DNA of 20,749 nt from an uncultured Actinomyces sp. (GCA_945949035.1 CAMFDH010000004.1:1-20749), one strand, 5' to 3'; positions 14,739 to 20,749 are shown, counted from the first letter of the stretch. Numbers and translations: made by a program. The notes: generated by a model from the letters alone, not told the origin.

Positions 14739-15542
14739 CTAGTTGAGGGGGTCGTCCTCACCCCACGGCGTAACCCCAAAGAGGCGGGCTCCGGGGTTGC
14801 TCTCGCGAACGGAAGCTGCGCCGCGAAGGCTCGCAACGGTGTCCGTTCCGGCCCGCAGGTAGGCACCGGACCAGGCATCTAGTTCGCCGCGGGCTATCGC
14901 GTTGACGAGGGCGACGGTCTCTTCAACCGGCGTGTACTCTTCACGGGTTCGGTGTGCCTGCATTCCCGCCGTCATATCGGTGCGGACCACGCCGGGTGCA
15001 ACACCGAAGGCTCGGATCCCATAGCGATCTCCCAGGTCGGCGAGGTCGCCAACATTACGTAGCTGAGCCGCCTTGCTGGTGGTGTAGGCGGCAGCGACAC
15101 CCCAGCTACGGGCTCCGGCCCCGGAAACCAAGTTGATCACCCGGCCCATCGCCTCAGCTTCAACCATTCTTGGAAGGACAGCCCTCTCGAGGTAGAGAGT
15201 CCCGAGCAGGTTCACATCAACCACTGAGCGCAGCTGGGCAGGATCTGCCTCCCAAACCGGTACTTCATTGTCGATGCGACCCGCGTTGTTGACCAGCAGC
15301 TCGGGGACTCCGACCTCGTCCATCAAGGCGTGAACAGCAGACTCGACCGAAACGTAGTTGGCAACGTCGGCGACAGCGGTCGCAACCACGACACCCGTGT
15401 GGGCGCGAATCTCTTCAGCCGCCTCAGCCAGGGTCTCAGGATTGGTAGCGATGAGGCCGAGATCCCACCCGGCCTCAGCCAAACCCTCTGCAATGCTTCG
15501 TCCGATTCCTCGGCTGGCTCCGGTTACAAATGCTGTGGGCAT
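14739..15542 (-). CDS. Short-chain dehydrogenase/reductase (SDR)
   Basis: A 267-residue classical SDR with a Rossmann fold, an NAD(P)H-dependent oxidoreductase acting on an unknown alcohol or carbonyl substrate. The cofactor motif TGASRGIG is at 7-14 and NNAG at 85-88. The catalytic Ser is about S140 (LVSGAG), and Y153 and K157 form YTTSK. The PGVVRTDM segment after the active site is typical. The ATG at 15542 is supported by AGAGGA a few bases upstream. It lies in the same direction as the thioredoxin-like gene, 74 nt behind it, with a hairpin in the gap, so it may not belong to the arsR operon. The substrate cannot be inferred; names such as 3-oxoacyl-ACP reductase would be guesses. Confidence 0.9.
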   Translation of the reverse strand: MPTAFVTGASRGIGRSIAEGLAEAGWDLGLIATNPETLAEAAEEIRAHTGVVVATAVADVANYVSVESAVHALMDEVGVPELLVNNAGRIDNEVPVWEADPAQLRSVVDVNLLGTLYLERAVLPRMVEAEAMGRVINLVSGAGARSWGVAAAYTTSKAAQLRNVGDLADLGDRYGIRAFGVAPGVVRTDMTAGMQAHRTREEYTPVEETVALVNAIARGELDAWSGAYLRAGTDTVASLRGAASVRESNPGARLFGVTPWGEDDPLN

Positions 15543-15585
15543 GGCTTCCTCTGCTGGTTGAGAACGAAAGATGACTAGGTGGGGA

Positions 15586-15608
15586 ACGAGGACGATTCAA
15601 GTCCTCGT
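15586..15608 (-). terminator. Hairpin after the thioredoxin-like gene
   Basis: ACGAGGAC (15586-15593) pairs perfectly with GTCCTCGT (15601-15608), 7-nt loop. Read on the minus strand it lies just after the stop at 15617 and is followed by TTCCCC, a poor T-tract. It is a possible end or attenuation point of the arsR-permease-thioredoxin operon. Confidence 0.4.
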
Positions 15609-15616
15609 CCTCAATC

Positions 15617-15859
15617 CTAGGAAATGTACTGCTTCAGGAGCTCTGCGATGTCATTGGGCTTGGGGACTCGACCGGAGACGAGGACCTTCTCATTGACGAC
15701 CAGGCCGGGTGTCTTCATGATGCCGTAGGAGGCAATATCTGCGTAGTCCTCAACCTTGGTAACACTGGCCTCCACACCCAGCCTCTCAAGTGCTGTGCGT
15801 GTGTGTCGTTCCAGGGTGACGCAGTTGCGGCAGCCGGGCCCGAGAATCTTGATGTCCAT
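15617..15859 (-). CDS. Mini-thioredoxin (small redox-active disulfide protein)
   Basis: An 80-residue stand-alone thioredoxin fold of the small redox-active disulfide protein 2 type (MTH895/TM0996-like). The redox motif is C10-R-N-C13 near the N-terminus in LGPGCRNCVTLE, and the cis-proline segment KTPGLVVNEK follows at about 49-58. There is no signal peptide, so it is cytosolic. AAGGAAAGG ahead of the ATG at 15859 gives a strong ribosome binding site. It lies 40 nt after the ArsP-like permease gene, in the recurrent arsR-permease-mini-thioredoxin order. A likely role is delivering or reducing thiol-bound metalloid, or keeping the permease or regulator cysteines reduced; this is inference. 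Confidence 0.88.
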   Translation of the reverse strand: MDIKILGPGCRNCVTLERHTRTALERLGVEASVTKVEDYADIASYGIMKTPGLVVNEKVLVSGRVPKPNDIAELLKQYIS

Positions 15860-15899
15860 GTTGACCTTTCCTTTTGATGGGGTTTATGAGCGAGGCGTT

Positions 15900-16967
15900 C
15901 TACGCCATCGCAAAGTTGAAAATGAAGCCAACCACGATGATCCCAGCAGCGACCACACCGAAGAACGCGAATAGCAGCTTGGGCTTCAGGATGCGTTTGA
16001 GCAGAATGAACTCTGGGAGTGACAGTGCCACGGTTGCCATCATGAACGCCATGACGGTTCCGAGCGCCATGCCCTTGTCCCATAGCTCCGCGGCGATTGG
16101 GATCACGCCGGCTGCATTGAAGTAGAGCGGGACGCCGATGATGACGGCCAGGAGCACCGCGAAGGGGTTGTCTGGGCCCGCGTAGGCAGCGAAGAACTCG
16201 GTGGGGATCCAGCCGTGGATCACCGCGCCGATCGCAACCCCGATCAGGACCCACTTCCACACCCTGCCGAAGATCTCCCTTGTGTCCTCCCGGGCAAAGT
16301 TAATCCGCCCTGCCAGCGTGATCTTCGTGGTGCCCTCCTCAAGCTGACTCACAGGAGTTCGGTAGACAAACTCTTCTACCTGAGATGTGAGGTTGAAGCG
16401 TGAGAACGCAAAGCCGGCGACGATCGCAATGGTGAACCCAGCGACGACATATCCGGCGGTCACCTCCCAGCCGAACGACTGCAGAAGCATGACGAACGCG
16501 ACCTCGTTAATCAGCGGCGAGGCGATGAGGAACGTCAGGGTCACGGCGATAGGCACGCCCGCAGCCACAAACCCAATAAAGAGGGGAATCGAGCTGCAGG
16601 AACAGAACGGGGTGACAGCTCCCAGCGCTGCTGCGAGGAGCAGCGCCACAAGCAGACTCTTCCCCTCGAGGAACGAACGAACCCGGTCAGGATCAAGAGC
16701 GGTTCGAAGAAGGCCGATGGCGAAAATCATTCCGGCCAACAGCAGCAGGATCTTCAGGGAGTCGTAGATAAAGAACTCGATGGACCCGCCAACGCGAGAC
16801 TCTAGGTCGAGGCCGATCCAATCACCGAGGATGGGAACCCAGATGTTCTCGTTCAGAAAGTAGAGTCCGGCCCATACAGCGGCGAGGAGAGCAAGAAAGC
16901 CGATGAGGGCGGGTTTCGACCAGGTACGAAGATCAGTCTTCGATCTGTTGGGGGTAATCGTGTCCAC
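15900..16967 (-). CDS. ArsP-like permease (DUF318/UPF0718 family)
   Basis: A 355-residue integral membrane protein of the permease family that includes ArsP, the efflux permease for trivalent organoarsenicals. The diagnostic cysteine motif VTPFCSCSSIPLF is at 118-130 (C122 and C124), followed by FLIASPLINEVAF. About eight to ten hydrophobic segments are visible, with a charged cytoplasmic loop around 190-235. A second half carries IIGVPLYFNAAGVIPIA, similar to the first half, as expected for an internally duplicated fold. The start is GTG at 16967, only 2 nt after the arsR stop, so translation is probably coupled. Substrate by family is methyl- or phenyl-arsenicals or a related soft-metal thiol ligand; not proven here. 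Confidence 0.88.
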   Translation of the reverse strand: MDTITPNRSKTDLRTWSKPALIGFLALLAAVWAGLYFLNENIWVPILGDWIGLDLESRVGGSIEFFIYDSLKILLLLAGMIFAIGLLRTALDPDRVRSFLEGKSLLVALLLAAALGAVTPFCSCSSIPLFIGFVAAGVPIAVTLTFLIASPLINEVAFVMLLQSFGWEVTAGYVVAGFTIAIVAGFAFSRFNLTSQVEEFVYRTPVSQLEEGTTKITLAGRINFAREDTREIFGRVWKWVLIGVAIGAVIHGWIPTEFFAAYAGPDNPFAVLLAVIIGVPLYFNAAGVIPIAAELWDKGMALGTVMAFMMATVALSLPEFILLKRILKPKLLFAFFGVVAAGIIVVGFIFNFAMA

Positions 16968-16969
16968 GG

Positions 16970-17311
16970 TTACCTGTTCTTGGTGGCAGCGATGGGAAGG
17001 GCAGCAAGCAGTCGTTCTCGTGACCCCTCAGCAAGGTCATACTCAACCAGACGCCCCTTCTTGACGGACTGAACCAGTCCCAGGTCCCGAAGGACCTTGA
17101 GGTGGTAGCTCAGCAGGTTGGCTGCCACAAGAATGTGCTCCTGCATATCGCAAACGCAATGCGGTTTCTGGTCCAAAAGGGTGAGGACGTGCCACCGAAC
17201 CGGGTCAGCAATGGCCGCTAGGAGTTCAACCGAACCAGCGGCAAGATCGTTATCAACCTCAGCCGACCCTTCAACACCCATTGCTTCAATCATGCTTGAA
17301 CTATCAGTCAT
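16970..17311 (-). CDS. ArsR/SmtB-family transcriptional repressor
   Basis: A 113-residue winged-helix regulator that should leave DNA when it binds a thiophilic metal or metalloid. The helix-turn-helix is at about 62-80 (VAANLLSYHLKVLRDLGLV), followed by the wing VKKGRLVEYDL. The CVCD segment (C52, C54) corresponds to the ELCVCDL metalloid site of classical ArsR; no third cysteine is visible. The ATG at 17311 is preferred: it lies exactly six bases after a TATAGT -10 box and no ribosome binding site is present. A TTG at 17329 would lie upstream of that promoter, and later ATGs at 17293 and 17281 are possible. It is the first gene of the operon, divergent from the Ltp-repeat gene, and near-identical repeats overlap its promoter. 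Confidence 0.9.
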   Translation of the reverse strand: MTDSSSMIEAMGVEGSAEVDNDLAAGSVELLAAIADPVRWHVLTLLDQKPHCVCDMQEHILVAANLLSYHLKVLRDLGLVQSVKKGRLVEYDLAEGSRERLLAALPIAATKNR

Positions 17312-17322
17312 GATTGAACTAT
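17290..17322. promoter_or_regulatory. Tandem repeats, probable ArsR operator
   Basis: TCATGCTTGAACTAT (17290-17304) and TCATGATTGAACTAT (17308-17322) match at 14 of 15 bases with an 18-bp period. The promoter-side copy covers most of the TATAGT -10 box and the arsR start codon. The other lies inside the first codons and also forms half of an imperfect palindrome, TTCAA-N6-TTGAA (17285-17300). Position and symmetry fit autorepression by ArsR. Confidence 0.6.
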
Positions 17323-17323
17323 A
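17318..17323 (-). promoter_or_regulatory. Predicted -10 box for leaderless arsR mRNA
   Basis: TATAGT on the minus strand, six bases before the ATG at 17311; five of six bases match TATAAT. A weak TGTGTC lies 17 bp upstream as a possible -35. Confidence 0.6.
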
Positions 17324-17367
17324 GGGCAACTGAGGGCGCTGACACAGCCAGAGTCAAGTCACATTTC

Positions 17368-17425
17368 GGAAACCTATTGCACCGGTAAACCGTGCGGGCA
17401 AACCGTTATGTATTTGTCATATGTA
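17368..17425. repeat. Short iterated motifs between arsR and the Ltp-repeat gene
   Basis: GGAAACC (17368-17374), GGTAAACCGT (17384-17393) and GGCAAACCGT (17397-17406) share a GG-N-AAACC core; the last two match at 9 of 10 bases with a 13-bp period. TATGTA then occurs at 17407 and 17420, again 13 bp apart. They lie in the 164-nt divergent gap and may bind a regulator. No known site is recognised. Confidence 0.35.
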
Positions 17426-17463
17426 AGTTCGACCATTCTCCAACGTGCCTCACTTCACACTTC

Positions 17464-17469
17464 TAGCAT
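17464..17469 (+). promoter_or_regulatory. Predicted -10 box for leaderless Ltp-repeat mRNA
   Basis: TAGCAT lies six bases before the ATG at 17476. The intervening GGGACC is a poor Shine-Dalgarno and too close to serve well. Confidence 0.55.
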
Positions 17470-17475
17470 GGGACC

Positions 17476-18213
17476 ATGACGAACCAATTTGACCCACGAA
17501 CGCACCCATACGCGCAGTCTCCAACTGGCCAACCCACCAACGGCGCCCCAAACTCACTTCCCCCACCATTAGGACCGTTGCCCACGGAAAAGCCAAAGAG
17601 ACCCTGGTATAAGAAGTGGTGGACCTGGACGATAGTCGCCATCCTGGTCGTAGGAGTTTGGGGTCTTAACCAGGGCGAGAAAGACAGTTCACGCCCCGAG
17701 TTCACGGCCGTCGAAGCAGTCGTAGAGGAAGAGCCCGAGCTCACCGCGGAAGAACTCGCGGAGCAGCAGTCCCGCGATGCTGCCGAAGCTGCAGCGCAAG
17801 CGGAGGCCGACAAGAAGGCAGAAGAGGAAGAAGCGGCCAGAGTGGCAGAGGCCGAGGCCGCCCAAAAGGCTGCAGATGAAGCGGCCGCAAAAGCGAAGGC
17901 TGACGCCGATCGTGCAGCAAACATGACCCTTGGTCAGAAGAATGCCGTGAGGCAGGGGCGCAACTACCTCGAGTTCATTTCGTTCTCTCGGCAGAGCCTG
18001 ATCGATCAGTTAGTTTTCGAAGGCTTCAGCGAAGAAGACGCCACCTTTGCGGTAGACGAGATTGCCCCTGACTGGAATGAGCAAGCCGCACGGAAAGCTG
18101 GTGAGTACCTAGACTTCACCGCATTCTCACGCCAAGGGCTCATCGACCAGCTCGTCTACGAGGGCTTCACCTATGAGCAGGCTGAGTACGGAGTAACTGC
18201 CGTCGGCTACTAA
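17476..18213 (+). CDS. Membrane-anchored coiled-coil protein with two Ltp repeats
   Basis: A 245-residue protein with a clear modular layout. Residues 1-45 are a Pro/Asn/Gly-rich, probably cytosolic tail ending in a basic stretch. Residues 49-64 (WTWTIVAILVVGVWGL) form one membrane segment. Residues ~80-148 are an Ala/Glu/Lys-rich coiled coil, and residues 151-197 and 201-245 are two repeats of the Ltp type (PF07553, host cell surface-exposed lipoprotein), each with YL-F--FSR-LIDQLV-EGF---A-. Topology would place the coiled coil and repeats outside the membrane. Phage TP-J34 Ltp blocks DNA injection by other phages, but many chromosomal copies have no known role. No lipobox is present, so this is not a lipoprotein. 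Confidence 0.82.
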   Translation: MTNQFDPRTHPYAQSPTGQPTNGAPNSLPPPLGPLPTEKPKRPWYKKWWTWTIVAILVVGVWGLNQGEKDSSRPEFTAVEAVVEEEPELTAEELAEQQSRDAAEAAAQAEADKKAEEEEAARVAEAEAAQKAADEAAAKAKADADRAANMTLGQKNAVRQGRNYLEFISFSRQSLIDQLVFEGFSEEDATFAVDEIAPDWNEQAARKAGEYLDFTAFSRQGLIDQLVYEGFTYEQAEYGVTAVGY

Positions 18214-18380
18214 TGAGTGCGCATCTGCACTTCGTTGCCAACTCACCGTTGGACGAGGCCGTACAAGCAAGCAAGGTGGCTGCAGCAAGCAATAGCGCTT
18301 GTGAGACCCTCAAACGAGTTTTCACGGCACGACTCAGACTCACTTGCTTCGGCACCGCTGTCCGCCGGAAAGCAGTAGAA

Positions 18381-18427
18381 AACCGAATCGTCCCCGACCA
18401 ATCATGCAGGTCAGGGACGATTCGGTT
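18381..18427 (-). terminator. Terminator of tRNA-Arg
   Basis: AACCGAATCGTCCC (18381-18394) pairs perfectly with GGGACGATTCGGTT (18414-18427), with an inner GACC/GGTC helix extending it. Read on the minus strand it comes just after the tRNA 3' end and is followed by TTTTC. The 167 nt between the Ltp-repeat gene stop and this hairpin show no gene. Confidence 0.85.
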
Positions 18428-18434
18428 ATTCAGT

Positions 18435-18510
18435 TGGCACCCCCGACAGGACTCGAACCTGCAACCGACGGATTAGAAGTCCGTTGCTCTATCCTTTGAG
18501 CTACGGGGGC
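18435..18510 (-). tRNA. tRNA-Arg (anticodon UCU)
   Basis: A full cloverleaf can be drawn on the minus strand. The acceptor is GCCCCCG with CGGGGGT (G1-U72 wobble), the D arm contains the TAGCTCAAAGGATAGAGC stretch, and the anticodon stem is ACGGA/TCCGT with loop CTTCTAA. The T arm holds TTCGAGT. The anticodon TCT (complement of 18475-18477) reads AGA/AGG. The 3' CCA is encoded (18435-18437). Length is 73 nt plus CCA. A terminator lies just downstream and a plausible promoter upstream. Confidence 0.97.
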
Positions 18511-18533
18511 ACGGGTGATTCCATCCGCTGAAA

Positions 18534-18563
18534 AGGATACTGCCTTGAGCGCATCCAACCCAA
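18534..18563 (-). promoter_or_regulatory. Candidate promoter of tRNA-Arg
   Basis: On the minus strand, TTGGGT (complement of 18558-18563) and TATCCT (complement of 18534-18539) are separated by 18 bp, about 24 nt ahead of the mature tRNA 5' end. Confidence 0.45.
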
Positions 18564-18628
18564 CCTGGCGTCGCCAGCGAATCCTTAATCACTTTCCTGT
18601 TTCGTTTCCCACTTCGTGACCAAGGGGT

Positions 18629-18657
18629 TTGACAAGTTAGGCTACCCTTATCAAAAT
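18629..18657 (+). promoter_or_regulatory. Promoter of the iron-siderophore locus
   Basis: A perfect TTGACA -35 box (18629-18634) and CAAAAT (18652-18657) are separated by 17 bp. A DtxR/IdeR-like box fills the spacer. Confidence 0.6.
18632..18650 (+). promoter_or_regulatory. Candidate DtxR/IdeR iron box
   Basis: ACAAGTTAGGCTACCCTTA matches the 19-bp DtxR/IdeR consensus (TTAGGTTAGGCTAACCTAA) at about 14 of 19 positions, including the whole TTAGGCTA core. It sits between the -35 and -10 boxes of the promoter for the siderophore-binding protein, where a bound iron-loaded repressor would block RNA polymerase. Confidence 0.6.
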
Positions 18658-18660
18658 TAC

Positions 18661-18674
18661 CAACGAGATCGTTG
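18661..18674 (+). promoter_or_regulatory. Palindrome at the predicted transcription start
   Basis: CAACGA-GA-TCGTTG is a perfect 6+6 inverted repeat just past the -10 box, overlapping the expected start of transcription. A second small hairpin, CGAGA-TCCCC-TCTCG (18744-18758), lies in the leader. Either could add regulation; neither is recognised. The leader is about 125 nt long. Confidence 0.35.
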
Positions 18675-18786
18675 TGAAAATATAGAGTTGGTTTCGGCCC
18701 TTCATGAGCCTTGCTTTCTCCGTGAAGCGATGCGACGACCTTTCGAGATCCCCTCTCGACCGCAAACCACCTATAAGGGAGACCCG

Positions 18787-19883
18787 ATGTCCAAGCTCAA
18801 AGCAGGTCTACTTCCCGTTGCCGCACTCACCGCATTGACGCTTGCAGCATGTACAAGTGGTGGTACGGACAGTTCCGAAATGTCGGCAGATACGGTCGGA
18901 CAGAGTGGGTCCGACCTCGAAACAGGCTCGACCTCAGCAAACTGCGAGGTCGTCCCCGACGGAACCTTCCCCATCAGCATCGAGCACGTCTACGGCACCA
19001 CGACAATCACGGAAAAACCCGAGCGGATCGCAGCTGTCTCCTGGTACAACCAGGAGGTTCCGCTGGCCCTGGGAGTAGCCCCGATCGGTATGGCCCCCTT
19101 CTTCTGGGGTGACGATGACGGAGACGGCATCCTCCCCTGGGTTGCTGAAAAGCTTGATGACCTAGGGGCCGAGAAGCCGCTGCTCTTTGACGAAACCGAT
19201 GGCATCAACTTTGAGGCCGTTGCCGCAGCTGAACCTGACGTCATCCTTGCTTCCTACTCGGGAATCACCCAGGAGCAGTACGACACGCTTTCCAAGATCG
19301 CCCCGACTGTGGCATACCCGGACATCCCCTGGGGTACTTCGATGGCCGACATGATCTGCATGAACGCCAACGCAATCGGCCTGTCGACCTCGGGGCTGAG
19401 CTGTACCAGGACCTCGAAGCGCAGATCGCAGCCGCCCTCGACGAGAACCCCGAGTTGAAGGATAAGAAGGTCCTCTTCACCCTGATCGATGCGGCGGACA
19501 CCAGCTCGATCCTCTACTACACGCTGAACGACACCCGCCCGGGCCTCCTCGCCTCCGCCGGAATGCCCCAGCCCGAGCAGGTCGTCAAGGCCACCGAGTC
19601 GGGCGATGAGTTCTTCACGACCATCTCTTCCGAGCAGGCCGATGTGTTTGATGATGTCGACATCATCGTCACCTACGCGGACTCTGAAGAAGCCGGTCGT
19701 GCACTGTTTGAGAACGACCCGATCCTCTCCAAGATTCCCGCAGTTCAGAATGGCAACCTCGTCGTCCTCATCAACAACACGCCTCTGGCGACAGCCGCCA
19801 ACCCCTCTCCCCTGTCCGTGTCATGGGGAATCTCCGACTACTTCGCTCTGCTCAACAGCACCACGTCGCAGTCCGCGAACTAG
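18787..19883 (+). pseudogene. Iron-siderophore ABC transporter binding lipoprotein, frameshifted
   Basis: The product would be the extracytoplasmic, lipid-anchored receptor that passes ferric siderophore to a FecCD-type importer. The ATG at 18787 follows a strong AAGGGAG. A lipoprotein signal ends in LAAC with the lipidated cysteine at C22. The binding domain begins VPDGTFPISIEHVYGTTTI, then KPERIAAVSWYNQEVPLALGV and AEPDVILASYSGITQEQYDTL. After residue ~200 (IGLS, codon at 19384) the frame is lost: 23 unrelated residues, then a stop at 19456-19458. The right sequence resumes in the next frame from 19386 (GAC, DLGAELYQDL) to the stop at 19883. Adding one G at 19385/19386 restores a 365-residue protein. 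It could be a true null allele or a sequencing error. The permease gene follows. Confidence 0.85.
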
Positions 19884-19910
19884 CCGCTAACCAGAGCCAA
19901 CCGTGCCGAC

Positions 19911-20749
19911 GTGACCACGACCCTGCCTGCCAAACCGAAGATTGAGCGAGCCCCCCGAAGCACGGCGGCGCGCAATCTTCTCGTTCTGGCAGGGTCGTTA
20001 GCGGTCGTTTTGGTGCTGGTAGTCCTGTCCGTTTCCATTGGGTCACGCCAGGTGACTTTCGATGAGATCTACGCGGGGGTCACCGGTTCCGCACAGACCA
20101 TTGCCGAGGTCGCTGTTGCGAAGCGGGTGCCGAGGACGTTCCTCGCTCTTCTCGTCGGGGGTTCCCTGGCCCTCGCTGGACTTGGTATGCAGGCCGTGAC
20201 CCGTAATCCCCTCGCGGACCCGGGAATCTTCGGGATCTCCAACGGAGCGTCGCTCGCCGTTGTCATAGGCATGGTTTTTCTTGGGACCAGCGACCCCTAC
20301 CTGCAGATGGGTCTGGCGGTTGTTGGGGCAGCCGTGGCGGCAGTACTCGTCTTTATCATCGGCTCAGCGGGGCCAGGGGGAGCATCCCCGTTGAAGCTGG
20401 CGCTTTCCGGCGCCGCGACCGCAGCCGCACTGGCTTCTCTCATCAGCATCGTCCTCCTTCCCCGCGTTGAGATGCTGCAGAACTACCAGTTCTGGCAGAT
20501 CGGCGGGGTCGGTGGCGCAACCTGGGACAAGGTGGCAACCGTTGCCCCCGTACTCGCCGTTGCAACACTTGCGACCTGGGCTTTATCGCGACGCATGAAC
20601 GCACTGGCACTGGGTGACGACATGGCACGCGGCCTCGGGGAAAGTGTCTGGGCTTCGCGGATCTACATCGCCCTCGCCGCGGTGACGCTGGCGGGAGTGG
20701 CGACTGCCGTGGCGGGTCCCATCGGATTCGTGGGCCTGGTTGTCCCCCA
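19911..20749 (+). CDS. FecCD-family iron-siderophore permease, 3' end outside window
   Basis: The membrane subunit of a ferric-siderophore ABC importer. 279 codons are present and the frame is open at the window edge. A basic N-terminus leads to a membrane segment at about 22-43. The family signature follows: KRVPRTFLALLVGGSLALAG (71-90), then GMQAVTRNPLADPGIFGISNGAS (92-114). GPIGFVGLVVP, just at the edge, is the conserved segment near the contact with the ATPase, so roughly the last fifth is missing. The GTG at 19911 is the first usable start, 27 nt after the binding-protein stop, with no clear ribosome binding site; coupling to upstream translation is possible. If the upstream frameshift is real, ribosomes would stop ~450 nt earlier and polar effects are possible. 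Confidence 0.9.
   Translation, partial: MTTTLPAKPKIERAPRSTAARNLLVLAGSLAVVLVLVVLSVSIGSRQVTFDEIYAGVTGSAQTIAEVAVAKRVPRTFLALLVGGSLALAGLGMQAVTRNPLADPGIFGISNGASLAVVIGMVFLGTSDPYLQMGLAVVGAAVAAVLVFIIGSAGPGGASPLKLALSGAATAAALASLISIVLLPRVEMLQNYQFWQIGGVGGATWDKVATVAPVLAVATLATWALSRRMNALALGDDMARGLGESVWASRIYIALAAVTLAGVATAVAGPIGFVGLVVP

Noticed and set aside
17281..17425. CRISPR-like array from the clustered repeats
   Set aside because: The repeats are 10-15 bp, only two or three copies, with no regular spacers; they fit operator sites instead.
18213..18476. Small open frame ending ...RQDSNLQPTD
   Set aside because: This ending is the well-known false translation of the antisense strand of a tRNA; the frame runs through the terminator and the tRNA-Arg gene.
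18435..18510. Integrated element using the tRNA-Arg as attachment site
   Set aside because: No integrase gene and no duplicated tRNA 3' end is visible in the window; the Ltp-repeat gene alone is not enough.
19384..19392. Programmed -1 frameshift in the siderophore-binding protein
   Set aside because: There is no X-XXY-YYZ slippery heptamer at the junction and no reason for this family to use recoding; a one-base loss is simpler.

Overview
The window looks like chromosomal DNA of a GC-rich actinobacterium. The gene complement (IlvA with a single C-terminal ACT-like domain, EttA-type ABC-F protein, a long-form MalQ, a free-standing PTS EIIB, Ltp repeats) and the frequent -10-box/start-codon fusions both point that way. 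An Actinomycetaceae-type organism is my best guess, but the sequence alone does not prove it. Nearly all the DNA is coding, with short gaps and mostly ordinary housekeeping genes.

Layout. 1-310: no convincing gene; a GC-rich, hairpin-rich stretch ending in a terminator-like stem. 320-1174: formate/nitrite-type channel. 1300-1767: accessory SSB. 1833-6454: two cytosolic zinc peptidases in series (M13 endopeptidase, then M1 aminopeptidase N), closed by a strong terminator. 6620-6850: free-standing PTS EIIB. 6915-9050 (-): MalQ, convergent with EIIB across a shared terminator. 9179-10105: TesB thioesterase. 10196-13306 (-): EttA, a second SSB without the usual acidic tip, and oligoribonuclease. 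13374-14717: threonine ammonia-lyase, divergent from orn. 14739-15542 (-): short-chain dehydrogenase. 15617-17311 (-): an arsR / ArsP-like permease / CxxC mini-thioredoxin cassette. 17476-18213: membrane-anchored coiled-coil protein with two Ltp repeats. 18435-18510 (-): tRNA-Arg(UCU). 18629-20749: an iron-siderophore import locus with a candidate DtxR/IdeR box, a lipoprotein binding protein broken by an apparent single-base deletion, and a FecCD permease running off the window.

How the genes fit together. Three modules stand out: peptide breakdown (M13 + PepN), a probable metalloid/thiol-stress operon under its own ArsR, and iron uptake. The most striking non-gene signal is a recurrent geometry: at six starts a TANNNT-like -10 box (GACAAT in one case) lies exactly six bases before the start codon. 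This predicts leaderless mRNAs for the M13 peptidase, tesB, orn, ilvA, arsR and the Ltp-repeat gene. No CRISPR array, insertion sequence, rRNA or obvious prophage was seen. I found no clearly new multi-gene system; the arsR cassette with its 18-bp-period repeats and the Ltp-repeat gene next to it are the best candidates for something under-described.
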